In this document: in pieces, positions 53,296 to 61,977 of the stretch | How the letters are laid out: every line of letters begins with the position of its first letter | Numbering within the stretch: the stretch's first letter is position 1 | DNA from: Nocardia mikamii NBRC 108933 | Lineage (GTDB): Bacteria > Actinomycetota > Actinomycetes > Mycobacteriales > Mycobacteriaceae | Assembly: GCF_001613505.1 (NCBI RefSeq) | Contig: NZ_BDCM01000017.1 | Location: 182,407-246,406, forward strand | Reading direction: 5' to 3' | Length of the DNA: 64,000 nucleotides | Made by a program: the position numbers and the translations under genes | The notes under the pieces: generated by a model | The model's database searches: none | What the model was told of the DNA's origin: nothing | What the model saw: the letters and a program-made list of their open reading frames with translations, nothing else

Positions 53296-54210
53296 TCAGC
53301 CGGGCGAAGCGGTCACCGACAGCGACGTCGCCTCCGGCCCGGTGCCGTAGTGGCCGGTTTTGCCGCCCAGTTGCTCGGCGAGGCCGAGAGCCGTTGTGAC
53401 CCGGCCCGTCTCGCGGTCCACGTTGTCGACCGTGGATACCGTCGCGTCGAGGCGGTTGTCGCGGCGCACCTCGGCGATCGGCCCCGATCCGTCCGAGGAT
53501 CCGGCCCGCCCCGCCAGCACCAGCCCTGCCCCGCGTCCGCGCAGCGCCCCGGCGAAATGGGCGGTGATCGAGCCCTGGCCGTTGTCCTCGGCCCGCGCGC
53601 CCGCCCCGGTCACCACCACCGCCAGCTGCGCGGGCGTGAAGTCGCCGGCACCGAGGAAACCGCCGTTGCGCAAGGTGTCGGCGATCAGTCCGCGCTCCTG
53701 TCCGCTGGCACGGTCGGCACCGTTGGCCGGGTCGGTGAGAAATGCCAGGCCGAGCAGATCACCGGCGAGGCTGCCCTGATCCACCGCCTCGGTCTGCAAC
53801 TGGGCCCCGGCCGGGATCATATTCGTCACCGCGGTCCGCAACCGGTCCCCCTGCGACGCGTCGACGAAGGCGTCGGTGAGCGCGACCCGCCCGGTGATGG
53901 TCGCCCCGGCAGTGGTCAGCGCCGCCGTCACCGCGTCGACATCGCCGCCGTCGGCATCCGGGGTGGTGACGACGAGCACGGTGTGATCGGCGAGAGTTCC
54001 GTTCAGGATGCGGCCCGCCGACCGGGCGACGAAGTCGTCGGCCGCACCGACCTGCCGTTCGAGTTGTCCGTTGGCCGCGGCGAGCGCGTCGTTGCGCCGG
54101 GCCAGATCGTCACCGCCGCCCGAACCACCGTGGCGGACGACGGTGCCGAGCGCCGCACCCACCGCCAATGCCAGAAAGATCGCGGTCAGGGAGACGACGA
54201 GCCGACGCAT
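53296..54210 (-). CDS. steB: MctB/SteB-type membrane protein (copper transporter family, SteA partner)
   Basis: A 304-aa protein with one N-terminal membrane helix (about residues 5-27) and a large outer domain starting with a coiled coil (DLARRNDALAAANGQLERQ). It corresponds to M. tuberculosis Rv1698 (MctB, linked to copper resistance) and Corynebacterium SteB, which acts with SteA in cell separation. It contains no Cys or Met/His cluster suited to copper binding. The steA stop-to-ATG gap is 17 bp, so one operon. Confidence 0.85.
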   Translation of the reverse strand: MRRLVVSLTAIFLALAVGAALGTVVRHGGSGGGDDLARRNDALAAANGQLERQVGAADDFVARSAGRILNGTLADHTVLVVTTPDADGGDVDAVTAALTTAGATITGRVALTDAFVDASQGDRLRTAVTNMIPAGAQLQTEAVDQGSLAGDLLGLAFLTDPANGADRASGQERGLIADTLRNGGFLGAGDFTPAQLAVVVTGAGARAEDNGQGSITAHFAGALRGRGAGLVLAGRAGSSDGSGPIAEVRRDNRLDATVSTVDNVDRETGRVTTALGLAEQLGGKTGHYGTGPEATSLSVTASPG

Positions 54211-54227
54211 GGAACCCACTGTTTTCT

Positions 54228-55442
54228 CTACCCCCGACGGTCCGATAGTCGATGGAGCCAGTCCTGCGACTGCCGCCACGCCGAATCCAGCCAATCCAGC
54301 ACGTCGTTGCCCAGATGCGAGGACACCAGCAGTCCGACGATCAGCGCGATCAGCGCGGCCAGCACCACCAGCGCGGTCGCCCACCCGGAGTTGCCCTGCC
54401 GATAGAGGGTCGCCACGGCCTTGGCGTCCATCAGTTTCGGCCCGGCCTTGAGCCGGGTCAAAAACATCGCGGGCGCCGATTCGCGGCGGCTGCGATCGAA
54501 GAAGTCGTCGAGTGAGGCCGGGGCCCCGCAGGTGATGATCAGCGCGGCCCCGTGATGATCGGCCAGCAGCAACGCCAGATCCGCCGCCGATCCCGAGGAC
54601 GGGAAGGTGGTGGCGCCGATACCCAGGTCCTGAATGCGCTCCAGCCCCTTGGCATGGCCGTCGGTATCGGCCGGAAGGATCAGCTCGGCACCGCATTTCA
54701 GCGCGCTCGCGGTGATCTCCTCCGGGTCGCCGACGATCAGATCGGGGCGGTATCCGGCCTTGATCAGGATGTCGGCACCGCGGCCGACGCCCACCAGAAT
54801 CGGCGCGTATTCCTTGACGAACGGCTTGATCGCCTTGAGATCGTCGCGACCGTCCACCCCATCGGCCACCACCACGACGTGGCGGCCGCGCATCGACAGA
54901 TCCAGGGCCGGAACCCCGAGACCGTCGATCAGCATCGCGCTTTCGGTCCGGATGTATTCGGTCGTGTTGCCCGCGAAAGCCTCCAGATGATCGGCCAGTC
55001 CGTTGCGCGCCGCGATCATCCGCTCGGCGATGACCTCGTCGGTGAGCTCGATGGCCTCGACCAGAACCTCCGGTTCCTTCTTGGTCAACTTGTCGGCATA
55101 CACCACACCGGCATCGATGCGGACCTTGCCGCCGTCCTTGATCTTGCCGAAGACGTCGGCAGAGACAGCATCCAGCAACACGATTCCGTTGGCGGCCAGC
55201 ACTTCCGGGCCGAGGTTCGGATAGCGGCCGGATATCGAGGGCGAGGCATTGATCACCGCCGCCACGCCGGCCTCGACGAGCCGGTCAGCGGTGAGGCGAT
55301 CGATGTCCATCTCGTCGAGGACCACCACATCGCCCGAGCCGACCCGCTTGAGCAGACGCCGGGTGTTGCGGTCCACCCGGGCCATCCCGGTGACGCCGGG
55401 AAGCGTTTCGGTGTTGCGGGACAACAGCGCCAGCATCTTCAT
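54228..55442 (-). CDS. steA: SteA-like cytokinetic ring protein
   Basis: A 404-aa protein with a thiamine-pyrophosphokinase-like core (GVGRGADILIKAGYRPDLIVGDPEEIT and GSAADLALLLADHHGAALII) and one C-terminal membrane helix (about 365-387) followed by an amphipathic tail. Orthologue of Rv1697 and Corynebacterium SteA, which recruits peptidoglycan hydrolase activation at the septum with SteB. Start ATG 55442 without a strong site. Confidence 0.88.
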   Translation of the reverse strand: MKMLALLSRNTETLPGVTGMARVDRNTRRLLKRVGSGDVVVLDEMDIDRLTADRLVEAGVAAVINASPSISGRYPNLGPEVLAANGIVLLDAVSADVFGKIKDGGKVRIDAGVVYADKLTKKEPEVLVEAIELTDEVIAERMIAARNGLADHLEAFAGNTTEYIRTESAMLIDGLGVPALDLSMRGRHVVVVADGVDGRDDLKAIKPFVKEYAPILVGVGRGADILIKAGYRPDLIVGDPEEITASALKCGAELILPADTDGHAKGLERIQDLGIGATTFPSSGSAADLALLLADHHGAALIITCGAPASLDDFFDRSRRESAPAMFLTRLKAGPKLMDAKAVATLYRQGNSGWATALVVLAALIALIVGLLVSSHLGNDVLDWLDSAWRQSQDWLHRLSDRRG

Positions 55443-55614
55443 GGCATCCGATGATGGCCGCCGACTCTCAACCTGTGGTGGAGGCGCGCCGACGTCGTAT
55501 CACATCCCCTGGCATGAGGCCAGCAAACTCGCGCCTCCCCGGCGTCGACTGGCGTGCCGAGCCGTACCGCTGGTACCGATATGCTTCGGCTCACTGCATC
55601 CGAAGGAGAACGCC

Positions 55615-56037
55615 ATGGCCAGCACCACCGTCGACACGGTCATTCCCGCACCGCGCGACGTCGTCTACAAGCTGTTCGCCGAGCGCGACAGTCTCAACGG
55701 CTATCTGCCCGTGCGCATTACGCTGCGTCAGCCCGGCGCCCCCGAGGCCTCCGGCGTCGGCGCGCGCTACCTGGTCGGCGTAGGTGGCATCGGCGTGACC
55801 GAGGAAACCACCGAACTGGTTCCCGGTGAGCGCATGGAATACCGGATCATCGCCGGCGCACCGGTGAAGCGGCACGTCGGCACCATCACCTTCGCCGACG
55901 CCCCGGGCGGGACCCTGGTGTCGTACCGGATGGAATCCGAGCCCAAGCTGCCTGTGCCGGACAAGGCGACGGAACTGTTTCTGCGCGGCCTGATCGCGCC
56001 GTTCCTCAAGGCCGCCAAGAAGGCCGTCGCACAGTAG
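55615..56037 (+). CDS. SRPBCC-family (START-like) protein
   Basis: A 140-aa protein of the polyketide-cyclase/SRPBCC fold: VDTVIPAPRDVVYKLFAERDSL at the start, a central beta grip and a C-terminal helix (ELFLRGLIAPFLKAAKKA). It probably binds a hydrophobic ligand. Plus strand with GAAGGAGA before ATG; it is an insertion in an otherwise minus-strand block, convergent with recN. Confidence 0.85.
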   Translation: MASTTVDTVIPAPRDVVYKLFAERDSLNGYLPVRITLRQPGAPEASGVGARYLVGVGGIGVTEETTELVPGERMEYRIIAGAPVKRHVGTITFADAPGGTLVSYRMESEPKLPVPDKATELFLRGLIAPFLKAAKKAVAQ

Positions 56038-56050
56038 GAGCCGCGCGCGG

Positions 56051-57826
56051 TCAGCCCGCCGCCGAGGTGGTGTCGGCCTTCTCCGCCCGCGCGGTGGCCA
56101 ACAGCTCTTCGGCGTGGGCGCGGCCGGTCTCGGTATCGTCGAGGCCGGCCAGCATGCGGGCCAGTTCGACGACCCGCTCGTCGGTGGTCAGCGCCCGCAC
56201 CCCACTGTTGACGCCCTTACCGTCGTCGACCTTGTCCACCACGAGGTGGGTGTCGGCGAAGGCGGCCACCTGCGGCAGATGGGTCACCACGATGACCTGA
56301 TGGGTGCGGGCCAGCCGGGCCAGCCGCCGCCCGATCTCCACGGCGGCGCGACCGCCGACACCGGCATCGACCTCGTCGAACACCATGGTCGAGCCGTATT
56401 CGGAGGCCGCGAGCACCACTTCCAGCGCCAGCATCACGCGCGAGAGCTCCCCACCGGATGCACTGCGGCTCAACGGCAGCGACTGCGCGCCGGAGTGGGC
56501 AGACAGCCGGAATTCCACTTCGTCCACACCGGACGCGCCCGCATGCAGTTCCGCCCCCTCGACGGTGATGGGCGCGCTGTCCTGCGCGGCCGCCGCCAGC
56601 GGCCGCACCTCCACCTCGAGTTTGGCGCGGCCCATCGCCAGACCGCTCAATTCGGCGCTCACCGCGGTCGCGAGCTTGCGGGCCGCCTTGCGCCGGGCCG
56701 CGGTCAGCTTCTTCGCCGTCTCCCGCACCTGAACGGCCGCGGTCTCGACCTCGGCCGCCAGCGCCGCCAGCGCCTCCTCCGACACGTCGAGCGAGGCCAG
56801 GCGGGTGCGTGCCTCGTCGGCCCAGGCGATCACGGCGTCGATATCGGGCGCGTATTTGCGGGTCAGCGATTTCAGCTCCGCCTGGCGGGTGAGCAGGCTG
56901 TCCAGCGCCGCCGGATCCGACGGCAGATCCGACAGATACGAACTCAGCTCGGTGGTCACATCGACCACCACCGCGATCGCCTCCCCCAGCCGCGGCGCCA
57001 ACGCCGTCAGCGCCGGATCGTCGCTGGATTCCAGCCGGGCCCGCGCACCACCGAGCGCGTCCAGCGCACCGGCCCCCTCACCGTCTCCGGAGCCCGCCAG
57101 GGCCGCGTGGGCGGCGCCGGCCGCCTCCCGCAGCGAATCGAGATCGCCGAGCCGCAGCACCTCGGCGACGATGCGCTCGTCCTCACCGGGTTCCGGTGCG
57201 ACCGTGTCGATTTCGTTCAGCGAATGCTGCAGCCGATCGGCCTCGAGTGCGAGTTCGCGGCTGCGCGCGGTGCGTTCCAGCAGTTCCGCGCGAGCCTGCA
57301 ACCAGGTGCGGCGAGCCAGCTGATATTTGCGCAGCAGCCCGGCCACCGCGTCACCGGCGAAGCGGTCCAGTGCCTGCAACTGCTGATCGGGACGCTGCAG
57401 CCGCAGCTGGTCGTTCTGCCCGTGCACGGTCAGCAGCGGGGCCGTGAAATCCGACAGCACCGCGGCCGGCACGCTGCGGCCGCCGAGATGGGCCCGCGAT
57501 CGCCCGTCGCTGCCGACTGTGCGTACGGCGATGACGCTGTCGTCGTCGTCGCGTTGCGCGCCGGAGGATTCCAGCACCTTCTCGACCTCGTCGCGGGCGC
57601 TGTCGTGCACGTCCTCGACGGTGAACCGGCCCTCGACGACGGCCCGCTGCGCGCCCTGACGCACCCGCCCGGCGTCCGCGCGGGCGCCACCGAGCAGATG
57701 CAGCCCGGTGACCACCATGGTCTTGCCGGCACCGGTCTCCCCGGTCACACAGGTCAGTCCCTCGTGGAACTGCGCGGTGGCGGTGGATATGACGCCGAGG
57801 CCGTCAATCCTGATCTCTGTCAGCAC
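56051..57826 (-). CDS. recN: DNA repair protein RecN
   Basis: A 591-aa SMC-like ATPase for double-strand-break repair. Walker A GETGAGKTMVV (about residue 30), coiled-coil middle, ABC signature SASGGELSRVMLALE and Walker B TMVFDEVDAGVGG. GTG start lies inside the end of nadK (23-bp overlap). Convergent with the SRPBCC gene. Confidence 0.95.
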   Translation of the reverse strand: MLTEIRIDGLGVISTATAQFHEGLTCVTGETGAGKTMVVTGLHLLGGARADAGRVRQGAQRAVVEGRFTVEDVHDSARDEVEKVLESSGAQRDDDDSVIAVRTVGSDGRSRAHLGGRSVPAAVLSDFTAPLLTVHGQNDQLRLQRPDQQLQALDRFAGDAVAGLLRKYQLARRTWLQARAELLERTARSRELALEADRLQHSLNEIDTVAPEPGEDERIVAEVLRLGDLDSLREAAGAAHAALAGSGDGEGAGALDALGGARARLESSDDPALTALAPRLGEAIAVVVDVTTELSSYLSDLPSDPAALDSLLTRQAELKSLTRKYAPDIDAVIAWADEARTRLASLDVSEEALAALAAEVETAAVQVRETAKKLTAARRKAARKLATAVSAELSGLAMGRAKLEVEVRPLAAAAQDSAPITVEGAELHAGASGVDEVEFRLSAHSGAQSLPLSRSASGGELSRVMLALEVVLAASEYGSTMVFDEVDAGVGGRAAVEIGRRLARLARTHQVIVVTHLPQVAAFADTHLVVDKVDDGKGVNSGVRALTTDERVVELARMLAGLDDTETGRAHAEELLATARAEKADTTSAAG

Positions 57827-58829
57827 GTGTGCTCTCCGTTCGGCGGTGTTCGCTATCGCCTGAGCCGGGTTGCTCGGTGGGAGTGCGGGCCGGCTCCGCC
57901 GTGCGCGGCCGTTCCGGCCGCCGGCCCCGCCAGCCTGTCACGGGTAAGCGGAATTTGCGCACCATCCGGTCGGCGAAGGGGGCGGAATCCAGCCGCACCC
58001 AGCGCACCGGTTCGGCGCCGCGCACCGCTTCGAATCGCCCACCCCGCGGCAATGCCAGCGTACGCCGGCCGTCCAGGAAGACGATCGCATCATGGCCTGT
58101 CGCAACGGTTTCCACCGCGATCCGCGACTCCGGGCTGGTCACCAGCGGCCGCGCGAACAGCGCGTGCGCGTTGCTGGGGATCACCAGCAGCGCTTCGAGT
58201 TCGGGCCACACCACGGGGCCACCCGCAGAGAAAGCGTAGGCGGTGGAGCCGGTGGGGGTCGCGATCAGTACACCGTCACAACCGAATTGCGATACCGGAC
58301 GGCCGTCGACCTCGAGGACGACCTCCAGCACGCCCATGCGGGCGGCATTCTCGATACTGGCCTCGTTGAGGGCCCATCCGCGTTCCACGACGACATCATC
58401 GACGCGGACACTGACATCTACGGTCATCCGCTGCTCGATGCGGTAATCGCCGCGCACCACCTGCGCCAGCGCGTCGTCGAGATGTTCGGCCTCGGCCTCG
58501 GTGAGAAAACCGATGCGGCCCAGATTGATTCCCAGCACCGGTACGCGGGCCGGATGCGCCATCTCCGCACCGCGCAGGAAGGTGCCGTCCCCACCGAGCG
58601 CGAGCACCATCTCACACCCGACCGCGGCGTCGGGGCCGTGCGGCATCACCCGCACCGGATAGCCGTCGGGTTCGCCGGTGTCGTCGAAATCCAGTTTGGT
58701 GCTGTAGGCCTCGTCCGCGAGGACCCGCAGCCCGATTCCGGCATCGGCGAAGATCTTCGCGACCCGATGCGCGGTCTCGAGCAGTTCGGAACGGCCCGGA
58801 TGGGCGACGAGCAGGATCTCCCGCTTCAC
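57804..58829 (-). CDS. nadK: NAD kinase
   Basis: A 341-aa NAD(+)/poly-P kinase: ALGGDGTFLRGAE (GGDG motif), NEASIEN and ATPTGSTAYAFSAGGP. The C-terminal 40 residues are a charged, probably disordered tail, longer than usual. GTG start overlaps the tlyA stop (GTGA). The tlyA-nadK-recN order is conserved in mycobacteria. Confidence 0.95.
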   Translation of the reverse strand: MKREILLVAHPGRSELLETAHRVAKIFADAGIGLRVLADEAYSTKLDFDDTGEPDGYPVRVMPHGPDAAVGCEMVLALGGDGTFLRGAEMAHPARVPVLGINLGRIGFLTEAEAEHLDDALAQVVRGDYRIEQRMTVDVSVRVDDVVVERGWALNEASIENAARMGVLEVVLEVDGRPVSQFGCDGVLIATPTGSTAYAFSAGGPVVWPELEALLVIPSNAHALFARPLVTSPESRIAVETVATGHDAIVFLDGRRTLALPRGGRFEAVRGAEPVRWVRLDSAPFADRMVRKFRLPVTGWRGRRPERPRTAEPARTPTEQPGSGDSEHRRTESTRADRDQD

Positions 58830-59677
58830 TGTGGCCCCTCCTCGACCGCACGCTGCACCAATTCACTGACATCGGGCTCCGATTCGGTTCCGGCCGAATC
58901 GGTGTCCGGTGTGTCCCTGCCCCGGGTTTCCTTGCGCAACCACAGGAAATACTCGACGTTGCCGGACGGGCCGGGCAACGGGCTGGCGACCACACCGCGG
59001 GTGCGCAGGCCCAGTTCGGCGGCCGCGGCGGCCACCTCGGTCACCGCCTCGGCTCGCAGAGCCGGATCACGCACCACACCGCCGGAGCCTACTCGCTGTT
59101 TACCGACCTCGAACTGCGGTTTCACCATGGGCAGCAGATCCGCACCCGGTGCACAGCAGGCGGCCAGCGCCGGCAGCACCAGCGCGAGCGAGATGAACGA
59201 CAGATCGGCGACCACCAACTCGACGGGACCGTCGATCGCCTCCGGCGTCAGCGCCCGCACATTGGTGCGGTCGAACACCCGGACCCGCTCGTCGTTGCGC
59301 AGCCGCCACACCAGCTGGCCGTAACCCACATCGACGGCGACCACCTCGCGGGCGCCGCGGGCGAGCAGCACATCGGTGAATCCGCCGGTCGAGGCGCCGG
59401 CGTCCAGGCAGCGCTTGCCGGCGACGCTCACCCCGAGCGGCTCGAACGCCTCCAGCGCGCCCAGCACCTTGTGCGCACCACGCGAGGCCCACTGGACCTC
59501 GTCGGGTTCCTCGCGAACCAGCAAGGGAGTATTCGGCTCGACCGCGGTCGCCGGTTTCGACGCGACCGCACCGTTGATCAGGACGCGGCCCGCACCGATC
59601 AGCTCGACCGCGTGTTCTCGCGATCGCGCCAATCCGCGGCGAACCAGTTCGGCGTCCACTCGCGCGCGCCTGGCCAC
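58826..59677 (-). CDS. tlyA: TlyA-type rRNA 2'-O-methyltransferase/hemolysin family
   Basis: A 283-aa protein with an N-terminal S4 RNA-binding domain (ARRARVDAELVRRGLARSREHAVELI) and a SAM-dependent domain with LDAGASTGGFTDVLL, VVAVDVGYGQLVW and VADLSFISL. It methylates 16S and 23S rRNA cytidines, the modification needed for capreomycin sensitivity in mycobacteria. GTG 59677 matches the known N-terminus and lies 1 nt after the previous stop. Confidence 0.94.
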   Translation of the reverse strand: MARRARVDAELVRRGLARSREHAVELIGAGRVLINGAVASKPATAVEPNTPLLVREEPDEVQWASRGAHKVLGALEAFEPLGVSVAGKRCLDAGASTGGFTDVLLARGAREVVAVDVGYGQLVWRLRNDERVRVFDRTNVRALTPEAIDGPVELVVADLSFISLALVLPALAACCAPGADLLPMVKPQFEVGKQRVGSGGVVRDPALRAEAVTEVAAAAAELGLRTRGVVASPLPGPSGNVEYFLWLRKETRGRDTPDTDSAGTESEPDVSELVQRAVEEGPQ

Positions 59678-59678
59678 C

Positions 59679-59969
59679 TCAGATCTTGTCCACCGTCGCC
59701 AGGGCGCCGACCAGCACCTCGTGTGCCTGTTCGAGAATGCGCGCCCGCCGGGTGATATCGGTTCCCGCGCGGTCCGCCCCATCGGCATCGTCGCTGCCCT
59801 GGCGCCGGCCCCCCGGCAACTCCGCGAGCAGCGCCGCCACCTCGGCCCGCACCTTCTCCGGGTCGGCGAACTCCGCCGTCCCTCCCGCGAGATGCTGCCC
59901 GGGCAGCGGAACTCCCGGACGAGGACCGGAGGAACCGGACGGATGCGGACGCGGAATGGGCGTAGTCAT
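59679..59969 (-). CDS. Small conserved protein upstream of tlyA (Rv1693-like)
   Basis: A 96-aa protein: Pro/Gly-rich N-terminus, then a helical C-terminal part that ends RRARILEQAHEVLVGALATVDKI-stop. The position between the HAD phosphatase and tlyA and the C-terminal helix match the short conserved protein found there in mycobacteria. Unknown function. The next gene begins 1 nt later, so translation is coupled. Confidence 0.75.
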   Translation of the reverse strand: MTTPIPRPHPSGSSGPRPGVPLPGQHLAGGTAEFADPEKVRAEVAALLAELPGGRRQGSDDADGADRAGTDITRRARILEQAHEVLVGALATVDKI

Positions 59970-60320
59970 GGTGCCGACAACGCTACCGGAGCTCACCGAC
60001 ATCCCGGCAAGCGGCGGCGCGGGTGAAACGGAGGTCACGGTGACGCCCAGCGGCCGCGTCCCTGGCCCACTGCCGCTCGCGGGCGAGCCGTCACCGGACG
60101 AAGTCACGGACGTCACCGATGCGCTCCCAAGGAAGACCGGTCGCCGATGCGTTCCCGGGAAGGCGACCACGACCTCCGTCCGCCGGGTGTGTCGCGGCGA
60201 TTCCGGGCGTCGGCGAGCACGGCACGGCAGCACGAACCAGGGCCGGGCGCCGACCGCACGGCGTCGACAGCCGAAGCCCCAGGACAGGTGGTGTGCGGCA
60301 GATGTTGGCACAATGGCGGC

Positions 60321-61028
60321 GTGGGAGGTAAGCGACGACATGGATCCGCCCGGTTCGTCGCACTCGCGGCGGCATGGACGGCGACCGCGGTGGTCGCCGC
60401 CGCCGAATACGCCCACTGGCGCGCATCCCGGCAACTGCTCGGAGCTCGGCGCGAAGCCCGAGCCGGCGACACCGATGCGGTGGTCGTGCTGGGCTACCCG
60501 GCCGCCGCCGACGGCCGGACGCGCGCGCTGCAGCGCTGGCGATGCCGCATCGGCGCCCGCTCGCTGCCGCCCGATCGCGCCGGATTCCTGATCTTCAGCG
60601 GCGGCGCCGTCCACGGCCCCTGGGTCGAAGCGACGGTCATGGCCGACTACACCCGCACTCACCTGGGTGTCCCGCCCGAACGCATCCGCACCGAAACGAC
60701 CGCCGAAACCACTTGGCAGAACATCGAATTCACCATCCCCGCCCTGGAACGGGCCGACCGCATCATGATCGCCTCCGACCCCATGCACGCCGCCCGGGCC
60801 CGCCGCTACCTGTGGGCACAGCGACCGGACCTCGCCGCGCGCCTGGTCCCCGCCGCCGACTACCGGCCGCTGGAACGCTGGTGGCTCAAAATCCCCACTG
60901 CCGCACACGAATCCGCGGCGATCAGCCGACGCCGAGCCGGAGCCGCCGCAACCCCACTACTACGCCGCCTGGGCTTGATTCCGGAGGCCGCGGCAGCATC
61001 CCCCGCTGCCGACGACCGTCGCGATTGA
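60321..61028 (+). CDS. YdcF/ElyC-family (DUF218) protein
   Basis: A 235-aa protein starting at GTG 60321. It has an N-terminal membrane anchor (FVALAAAWTATAVVAAAEY) and a DUF218 domain with DAVVVLGYPA, LIFSGGAVHG, TTAETTWQNIEF and IASDPMHAARARRYL. Relatives (ElyC, SanA) act in envelope homeostasis. Plus strand, inserted between two minus-strand housekeeping genes. Confidence 0.82.
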   Translation: MGGKRRHGSARFVALAAAWTATAVVAAAEYAHWRASRQLLGARREARAGDTDAVVVLGYPAAADGRTRALQRWRCRIGARSLPPDRAGFLIFSGGAVHGPWVEATVMADYTRTHLGVPPERIRTETTAETTWQNIEFTIPALERADRIMIASDPMHAARARRYLWAQRPDLAARLVPAADYRPLERWWLKIPTAAHESAAISRRRAGAAATPLLRRLGLIPEAAAASPAADDRRD

Positions 61029-61083
61029 CCGGCGAGCCGCCGCGGTCACCGCAGCGACTCGACCGTCACCGTCAGTCGCACCG

Positions 61084-61974
61084 TTACCGCGCCAATTCGA
61101 TTGCGCGGCCGGGGTTTTCGTCCAACAAATCGGCAAGGTGGTCGATCGCGTCGCCGCCGTCGCGCGATTCCTGCCGGATCACGGGGTGATTCAGCGCGTC
61201 GAGGGTTCGGGAGATGTAGGTGGGGCGGTGATCGGCGGGGCGGGCTCGCAGGTCGTCGAGGGTGCTGACGCCGGTGAGGACCATCAACGACGGCAGGCCG
61301 ACGCACCGGGCGCCGTCGATATCGGTGTCGAGCCGGTCTCCCACCACGAGTGCGTCGCGGGTTTCCGCGCGCACCAGCGCATCCTCGAGCAGTGGCGCAT
61401 AGGGTTTACCGGCTACCACGGGTTCCTGGTCGGTCGCGGCTCGCAATGCCGCGACCATCGCACCGTTGCCCGGTGCCAGGCCGCGCTCGTTCGGCAGCGT
61501 GGCGTCCGCGTTCGCGGCCACCCACAGCGCCCCGGCGCGCACCGCATAGGCCGCTTCGGCGAGGTCCGGCCATCCGGTCTGCGGCGAATGTCCCTGCACG
61601 ACGGCGGCCGGGGCCACCCCGTTGAAACGTCGAATCGGTTGCAGGCCCACCTGTTCGATCTCCGCCGCGAGATCGTCGGTGCCGACGATCAGCACGGTGG
61701 ATCCGGCGGCCAGCCGGGAGGCGAGCACGTGCGCGGCCGCCTGCGCACTGGTGACGACATCGGATTCGCTTGCGCTGAAACCCAATTCGCGCAGATGCGC
61801 GGCTACCACACCGGCCGACCGGCTGGCGTTGTTGGTGACGAACATCAGCTTCTGCGCGCCGCCGCCGGCGTCCAGGGCCGCCGGTGCGCCGGCGATCACC
61901 TCCGCACCCCGATACAGCGTGCCGTCCAGATCCAGCAGGAGAGCCTCGAAGCCCTCCCGAAGCGATGCTGCCAC
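61084..61974 (-). CDS. HAD-IIA hydrolase (glycerol-3-phosphate phosphatase-like)
   Basis: A 296-aa phosphatase with all HAD motifs: nucleophile Asp in LLLDLDGTLYRG, VTNNASRS, Lys in AGKPYAPLLEDAL and VVGDRLDTDIDGA. It corresponds to Rv1692, a characterised glycerol-3-phosphate phosphatase in M. tuberculosis. It overlaps closely (3-bp gap) with the TPR gene upstream on the same strand. Confidence 0.88.
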   Translation of the reverse strand: MAASLREGFEALLLDLDGTLYRGAEVIAGAPAALDAGGGAQKLMFVTNNASRSAGVVAAHLRELGFSASESDVVTSAQAAAHVLASRLAAGSTVLIVGTDDLAAEIEQVGLQPIRRFNGVAPAAVVQGHSPQTGWPDLAEAAYAVRAGALWVAANADATLPNERGLAPGNGAMVAALRAATDQEPVVAGKPYAPLLEDALVRAETRDALVVGDRLDTDIDGARCVGLPSLMVLTGVSTLDDLRARPADHRPTYISRTLDALNHPVIRQESRDGGDAIDHLADLLDENPGRAIELAR

Positions 61975-61977
61975 TAG

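Noticed and set aside
59679..60908. A 409-codon minus-strand frame ending in the small tlyA-linked protein
   Set aside because: Only the last 96 codons look like a protein; the rest is antisense to the YdcF gene.
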